From an uncultured Eubacteriales bacterium (GTDB lineage Bacteria > Bacillota > Clostridia > Oscillospirales > Acutalibacteraceae): a DNA stretch of 8,092 bases. The DNA is taken from assembly GCA_934630995.1 (NCBI GenBank), contig CAKTXU010000066.1:1-8092 (forward strand), given 5' to 3'. Positions 5,242-8,092 of the stretch are shown here, piece after piece (within the stretch, counting starts at the first letter, position 1; each line of letters begins with the position of its first letter). The notes beneath the pieces were generated by a model. The model saw only the letters and a program-made list of their open reading frames with translations, had not been told where the DNA came from and made no database searches. The position numbers and the translations under genes were made by a program.

Positions 5242-6067
5242 GTATGCGTTGGGGGTATATGAGAAATTCATGCCTGACACGATCGATCTATACAGCAAGC
5301 TGTTTCATGCCAAAAAGGCCGGATACGATTTTCTGGAGTTCAGCGTGGATGAAAGTGATGGACGGCTCGCCCGGCTGGACTGGACAAAGGAAGAGAGAAA
5401 AACAGTTCGCACTTTAATGGCGGATGCTGAACTGCCAATCAAAACCATGTGTTTGAGTGCCCACCGAAAATATCCGCTTGGCAGCGCCGACCGGGAACTT
5501 GCGTCCCGGAGTCTGGATATCATGAAAAAGGCTGTCGGACTGGCGTCTGACTTGGGAATCCGCATTATCCAGCTGGCGGGCTATGACGTCTATTATGAGC
5601 CGTCCACTCCGGATACAGTTTCCCGTTTTGAGCAGAATCTGGAAACATGCGTGAAATTGGCGGCCAAACAAGGGGTGCTTTTGGGCTTTGAAACCATGGA
5701 GACCCCTTTCATGAACACGGTAGCCAAAGCGATGACGTATGTGGAGAAAATGCGGTCTCCTTGGCTGCAGGTCTATCCGGATGTCGGAAATCTGACGAAC
5801 GGAACAGAAGATGTGTGCGCCGATCTCAAGAGAGGGGAGGGCCATATCGCCGCGGCGCATCTGAAAGAAACCCGCCCCGGTGTTTTTCGCGATTTGTTTC
5901 CCGGAGAAGGTAAGGTGGATTTTCGGCTGTTAATCGAAACGCTGAAAAAGCAAAAGGTTCGCCTCTTTACCGCGGAATGCTGGTATCGACCGGAGGATGA
6001 CTGGGAACGGCGTCTGGCCGACGTGTGCAGTTTTTACAGACAGTATCTGGATATTCCAGCAGTGTGA
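5234..6067 (+). CDS. ulaE: L-ribulose-5-phosphate 3-epimerase, UlaE/SgbU type
   Basis: The 277-residue protein is very similar along its length to E. coli UlaE, which interconverts L-xylulose-5-P and L-ribulose-5-P in the cytosol. Shared stretches include 'LGVYEK' (6-11), 'EFSVDESDGRLARLDW' (35-50), 'MCLSAHRKYPLGS' (72-84), 'GIRIIQLAGYDVYY' (108-121), 'YPDVGNL' (181-187) and 'HLKETRPGVF' (209-218). The four metal-binding and catalytic residues of this TIM-barrel family are present as E153, D183, H209 and E248, at nearly the E. coli positions (155, 185, 211, 251). ATG 5234 lies inside the 3' end of the isomerase gene, with GGGAG (5220-5224) 9 nt upstream, so translation is probably coupled. 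The kinase gene follows after 19 bp. Its product here would feed a 4-epimerase (AraD/UlaF type) outside the window. No ascorbate-pathway lactonase or decarboxylase is present, so an ascorbate route is not supported. Confidence 0.92.
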   Translation: MAEYALGVYEKFMPDTIDLYSKLFHAKKAGYDFLEFSVDESDGRLARLDWTKEERKTVRTLMADAELPIKTMCLSAHRKYPLGSADRELASRSLDIMKKAVGLASDLGIRIIQLAGYDVYYEPSTPDTVSRFEQNLETCVKLAAKQGVLLGFETMETPFMNTVAKAMTYVEKMRSPWLQVYPDVGNLTNGTEDVCADLKRGEGHIAAAHLKETRPGVFRDLFPGEGKVDFRLLIETLKKQKVRLFTAECWYRPEDDWERRLADVCSFYRQYLDIPAV

Positions 6068-6072
6068 CAAAT

Positions 6073-6080
6073 AGGGAGGA
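6073..6080 (+). promoter_or_regulatory. Ribosome binding site that sets the kinase start at 6087
   Basis: AGGGAGGA ends 6 nt before ATG 6087. The in-frame TTG at 6081 directly touches it and so is too close to serve as the start. Confidence 0.88.
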
Positions 6081-6086
6081 TTGTGC

Positions 6087-7568
6087 ATGACCCCCTTTTT
6101 TATGGGCATCGATATCGGCGGTACCATGACTAAAGCGGCTGTATTTGACGCCGGCGGCCGGCAATTCGCTGTCAGCGAGATGGATACCCCGCAGAGATTC
6201 CCCTTTCAGGGGTGGTGCGAGCGTGACATGACAACGCTCTGGACAACGGTTTCCCTTTGTATCCGTTCGGTATTGCAGAAAGCAGAAATACCGGCGGAGG
6301 CGGTGGCGGCGATTGGATGTACCGGACACGGCAAAGGTCTCTATTTATGGGGAAAGGATGACCGGCCGGCAGATTTCGCTGTGGCGTCCACCGACCACCG
6401 TGCGGATAAACTGGTTCATGATTGGGAATTGGATGGTACCGCCGTGCGCGCGGCGGAATATTCCCTCCAACACGTAAGGGGCTGTCAGCCGGCGGCGCTG
6501 CTGCGGTGGTATAAGGACAACCGGCCGGATGTATACCGGAACATACAATGGGTGTTTGAAGCTAAGGATTATGTCCGTTTTATGCTCACCGGAGAAGCGT
6601 ATGCAGAATACACCGATTATTCTGGAACCAGCCTGATGAACCTGCGTACGCGATCTTTCGATCCCGCTCTGCTGGGGTTGTTCGGCATTGAGGAAATGGA
6701 GGCGGCGCTCCCCACCCTGCGGACCTCTTACGAGGTATGCGGATTTATTACGGCACAGGCCGCGGCGGCGACCGGCCTCAAGGCAGGGACGCCTGTGTGC
6801 GGCGGTATGTTTGACATCGATGCCTGCGCTATCGCGGCGGATGTGTCGGAGGAGAACCGTTTATGTGTGATAAGCGGTACTTGGAGTATCAACGAGTATA
6901 TTTCCTCATCACCGGTCTTGAATTCACAAACCACCCTGAACTCGCTGTTCTGTCTGCCCGAATACTATCTAATCGAGGAAAGCAGCCCGACTTCCGTCGG
7001 AAACCTTGACTGGCTGGTTCGGAACATCATGGGAGAGGCGAAATCGTTCTTTTCTCAAGCCGATCGAATGGTGGAGGCGCTTGAACCGGATCAAAGCGAG
7101 GTGGTGTTTCTGCCTTTTTTATATGGTTCCAATAGTCCGAATGTCCCCGCTGCCGCCTTTTGGGGATTGACGAATTCGCAGGAGCGGGCTCATTTATTGC
7201 GTGCACTTTTTGAGGGCGTTGTGTTTTCTCATCGGGTACACGTTGACCGGCTGCGTTTACTGAACCCCCAATTATCAGCAATATGGATGACGGGCGGGGC
7301 CGTCAAATCGGCCGTATGGACACAGATGTTTGCCGACATATTGGGCCTGCCGCTGGAGGTTGTGAAAGCTGAAGAAATGGGAGCCAAAGGCGCGGCGATG
7401 GCAGCCGCTGTCGGCGCAGGGTATTACGATGATTTCCGCAAAGCGGCCGACGGTATGGTGAAGATTACGGAAACAATCTATCCAAATGAGTCAAGGAAGC
7501 GGGTATATGAAGGCAAATATCAGCGGTATTGCAAATTGTCAAAGGTATTGGAACATATGACAGACTGA
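6087..7568 (+). CDS. lyxK: FGGY-family kinase, probable L-xylulokinase
   Basis: The 493-residue product has both FGGY kinase domains. Residues 7-16 ('GIDIGGTMTK') form the N-terminal phosphate-binding loop, D243 in 'GGMFDID' (239-245) is the likely catalytic base, and 'MTGGAVKSAVWTQMFADILGLP' (401-422, split by the catalytic fold's adenosine loop at TGGAVKS) is the C-terminal nucleotide-binding motif. Resemblance to E. coli LyxK is strong: 'GWCERDM', 'GHGKGLYLW', 'ISGTWSINEY', 'EESSPTSVGNLDWL', 'FLPFLYGSNS' and 'ALFEGVVFSH' all have direct counterparts. LyxK phosphorylates L-xylulose to L-xylulose-5-P, the substrate of the epimerase encoded just upstream. That pairing supports the assignment over D-xylulokinase, glycerol kinase or rhamnulokinase. 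A related 3-keto sugar as substrate is still possible. Length and motifs are intact, so the gene should be functional. Confidence 0.85.
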   Translation: MTPFFMGIDIGGTMTKAAVFDAGGRQFAVSEMDTPQRFPFQGWCERDMTTLWTTVSLCIRSVLQKAEIPAEAVAAIGCTGHGKGLYLWGKDDRPADFAVASTDHRADKLVHDWELDGTAVRAAEYSLQHVRGCQPAALLRWYKDNRPDVYRNIQWVFEAKDYVRFMLTGEAYAEYTDYSGTSLMNLRTRSFDPALLGLFGIEEMEAALPTLRTSYEVCGFITAQAAAATGLKAGTPVCGGMFDIDACAIAADVSEENRLCVISGTWSINEYISSSPVLNSQTTLNSLFCLPEYYLIEESSPTSVGNLDWLVRNIMGEAKSFFSQADRMVEALEPDQSEVVFLPFLYGSNSPNVPAAAFWGLTNSQERAHLLRALFEGVVFSHRVHVDRLRLLNPQLSAIWMTGGAVKSAVWTQMFADILGLPLEVVKAEEMGAKGAAMAAAVGAGYYDDFRKAADGMVKITETIYPNESRKRVYEGKYQRYCKLSKVLEHMTD

Positions 7569-7576
7569 ACTTTACA

Positions 7577-7596
7577 TTGTCTCTAGTGGGAGACAA
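7577..7596 (+). repeat. Intercistronic hairpin between kinase gene and next gene
   Basis: TTGTCTC (7577-7583) pairs perfectly with GAGACAA (7590-7596) around a 6-nt loop. No T run follows, so it is not a standard terminator. It lies between the kinase stop and the next ribosome binding site and could influence mRNA stability or processing. Confidence 0.45.
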
Positions 7597-7610
7597 CAGT
7601 CCAAAAAGAT

Positions 7611-7615
7611 AGGAG
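7611..7615 (+). promoter_or_regulatory. Ribosome binding site of the last, partial gene
   Basis: AGGAG ends 8 nt before ATG 7624 and supports this start for the gene running off the right edge. Confidence 0.8.
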
Positions 7616-7623
7616 AATATACC

Positions 7624-8092
7624 ATGATCTGTACATTACAAGACAAAAAACTGAAAGTGATCTTTTCTTCAGAGGGCGCTTGCCTGCTTCATTTTGAAAA
7701 TCTGGAGACAGGCTGGAACGCTATTGCGCAGCCTAAGCTGGCTACTGGCGTCCGCCTGCTGGTGCCCTTTGGCGAGTATAGGAACAACGTTGTGGACTTG
7801 ACGGCTTGCGAGGCGGATAGGTTTGATTGCGAGCAGGATCATTTGATAGCTTTTTGGAACAGTGTTACGGGTAATCATTCAGGAAAACTCAACATTCGTG
7901 TGGAATTGTCAGTTGTTCTCAAAGACGGTGAACTGAGGTTCTTTTTGTCATTGGATAACGAGAGCGACTATGTCATCGAAGAAGTATGGTATCCCGGCAT
8001 CGGCGGGATTGAACACAAAGAGGAACGGCCGGTCAGCAGCTTGACAATGGATATGTGTGCCGGATTCAATCGTTCTTCTACTGGGGACGGAT
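7624..8092 (+). CDS. Probable carbohydrate-active enzyme, N-terminal part (cut by the window edge)
   Basis: ATG 7624 opens a frame that stays open to the right edge (156 full codons seen). There is no signal peptide, so the product is probably cytosolic. The visible part looks like an N-terminal beta-sandwich: alternating strands such as 'KLKVIFSSEGACLLHFENLETGWNA' (9-33, split at GACL), 'LNIRVELSVVLKDGELRFFLSLDNES' (about 91-116) and 'VIEEVWYPGIGGI' (119-131). A strand pattern with 'L..TG...' early and 'N.S...I.E..YP.IGG' later occurs in N-terminal domains of large clostridial glycosidase-like proteins (DUF6259 and GH36-type). It is the fourth gene of the operon, 55 bp after the kinase stop, which suggests an intracellular hydrolase that releases the sugar used by the three enzymes upstream. 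The catalytic domain is not in the window, so the assignment is tentative. Confidence 0.5.
   Translation, partial: MICTLQDKKLKVIFSSEGACLLHFENLETGWNAIAQPKLATGVRLLVPFGEYRNNVVDLTACEADRFDCEQDHLIAFWNSVTGNHSGKLNIRVELSVVLKDGELRFFLSLDNESDYVIEEVWYPGIGGIEHKEERPVSSLTMDMCAGFNRSSTGDG

Noticed and set aside
4741..5298. 185-residue reverse-strand frame inside the isomerase gene
   Set aside because: It is antisense to a well-supported gene with clear metal-binding motifs and shows no family pattern of its own.
1..8092. CRISPR array, insertion sequence, integrase or toxin-antitoxin pair
   Set aside because: No regularly spaced repeats, transposase or integrase motifs, or small paired genes with ribosome binding sites were found.

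Overview
The window looks like a chromosomal segment from a Gram-positive anaerobe of the Clostridia, plausibly an Oscillospiraceae-type gut bacterium. This is inferred from a DUF2500-type fragment next to a DegV-family gene, strong GGAGG-type ribosome binding sites, a tRNA with an encoded CCA tail, and a GC-rich backbone. No species can be named from the sequence alone.

The window has two halves that differ in composition. Positions 1 to about 1965 are GC-rich and look like ordinary backbone. They hold the 3' end of a DUF2500-like gene with a strong terminator, a structured non-coding stretch, a near-consensus extended -10 promoter, a complete DegV-family (FakB-type) fatty-acid-binding protein gene with its terminator, and the first third of an MFS transporter. 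The MFS gene is cut off near 1965. Its reading frame runs into a tRNA-Arg(ACG) gene (2006-2082), which is followed by a perfect 20-bp hairpin terminator.

From the tRNA onward the DNA is less GC-rich and looks like an accessory carbohydrate-use region. It starts with decay: about 320 bp with no recognisable gene (2146-2464), and a reverse-strand AraC-family regulator gene interrupted by an in-frame TGA between its two DNA-binding helix-turn-helix motifs. An AT-rich divergent regulatory region with inverted and direct repeats follows (3218-3592). Next is a 133-residue internal fragment of a family 2 glycoside hydrolase that lacks both catalytic glutamates.

After these remnants comes an apparently intact, tightly packed operon on the + strand: a cupin sugar isomerase of the class I mannose-6-phosphate isomerase family (4054-5241), an UlaE-type L-ribulose/L-xylulose-5-phosphate 3-epimerase (5234-6067, overlapping the isomerase gene by 8 bp), an FGGY kinase closely resembling L-xylulokinase LyxK (6087-7568), and the start of a probable carbohydrate-active enzyme (7624 to the edge). 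Kinase and epimerase together would convert L-xylulose to L-xylulose-5-P and then L-ribulose-5-P, which a 4-epimerase outside the window could send to D-xylulose-5-P. The isomerase is the unexplained member. The best candidate for something new here is that this PMI-family enzyme makes L-xylulose, or a related ketose, from a rare aldose released by neighbouring glycoside hydrolases.
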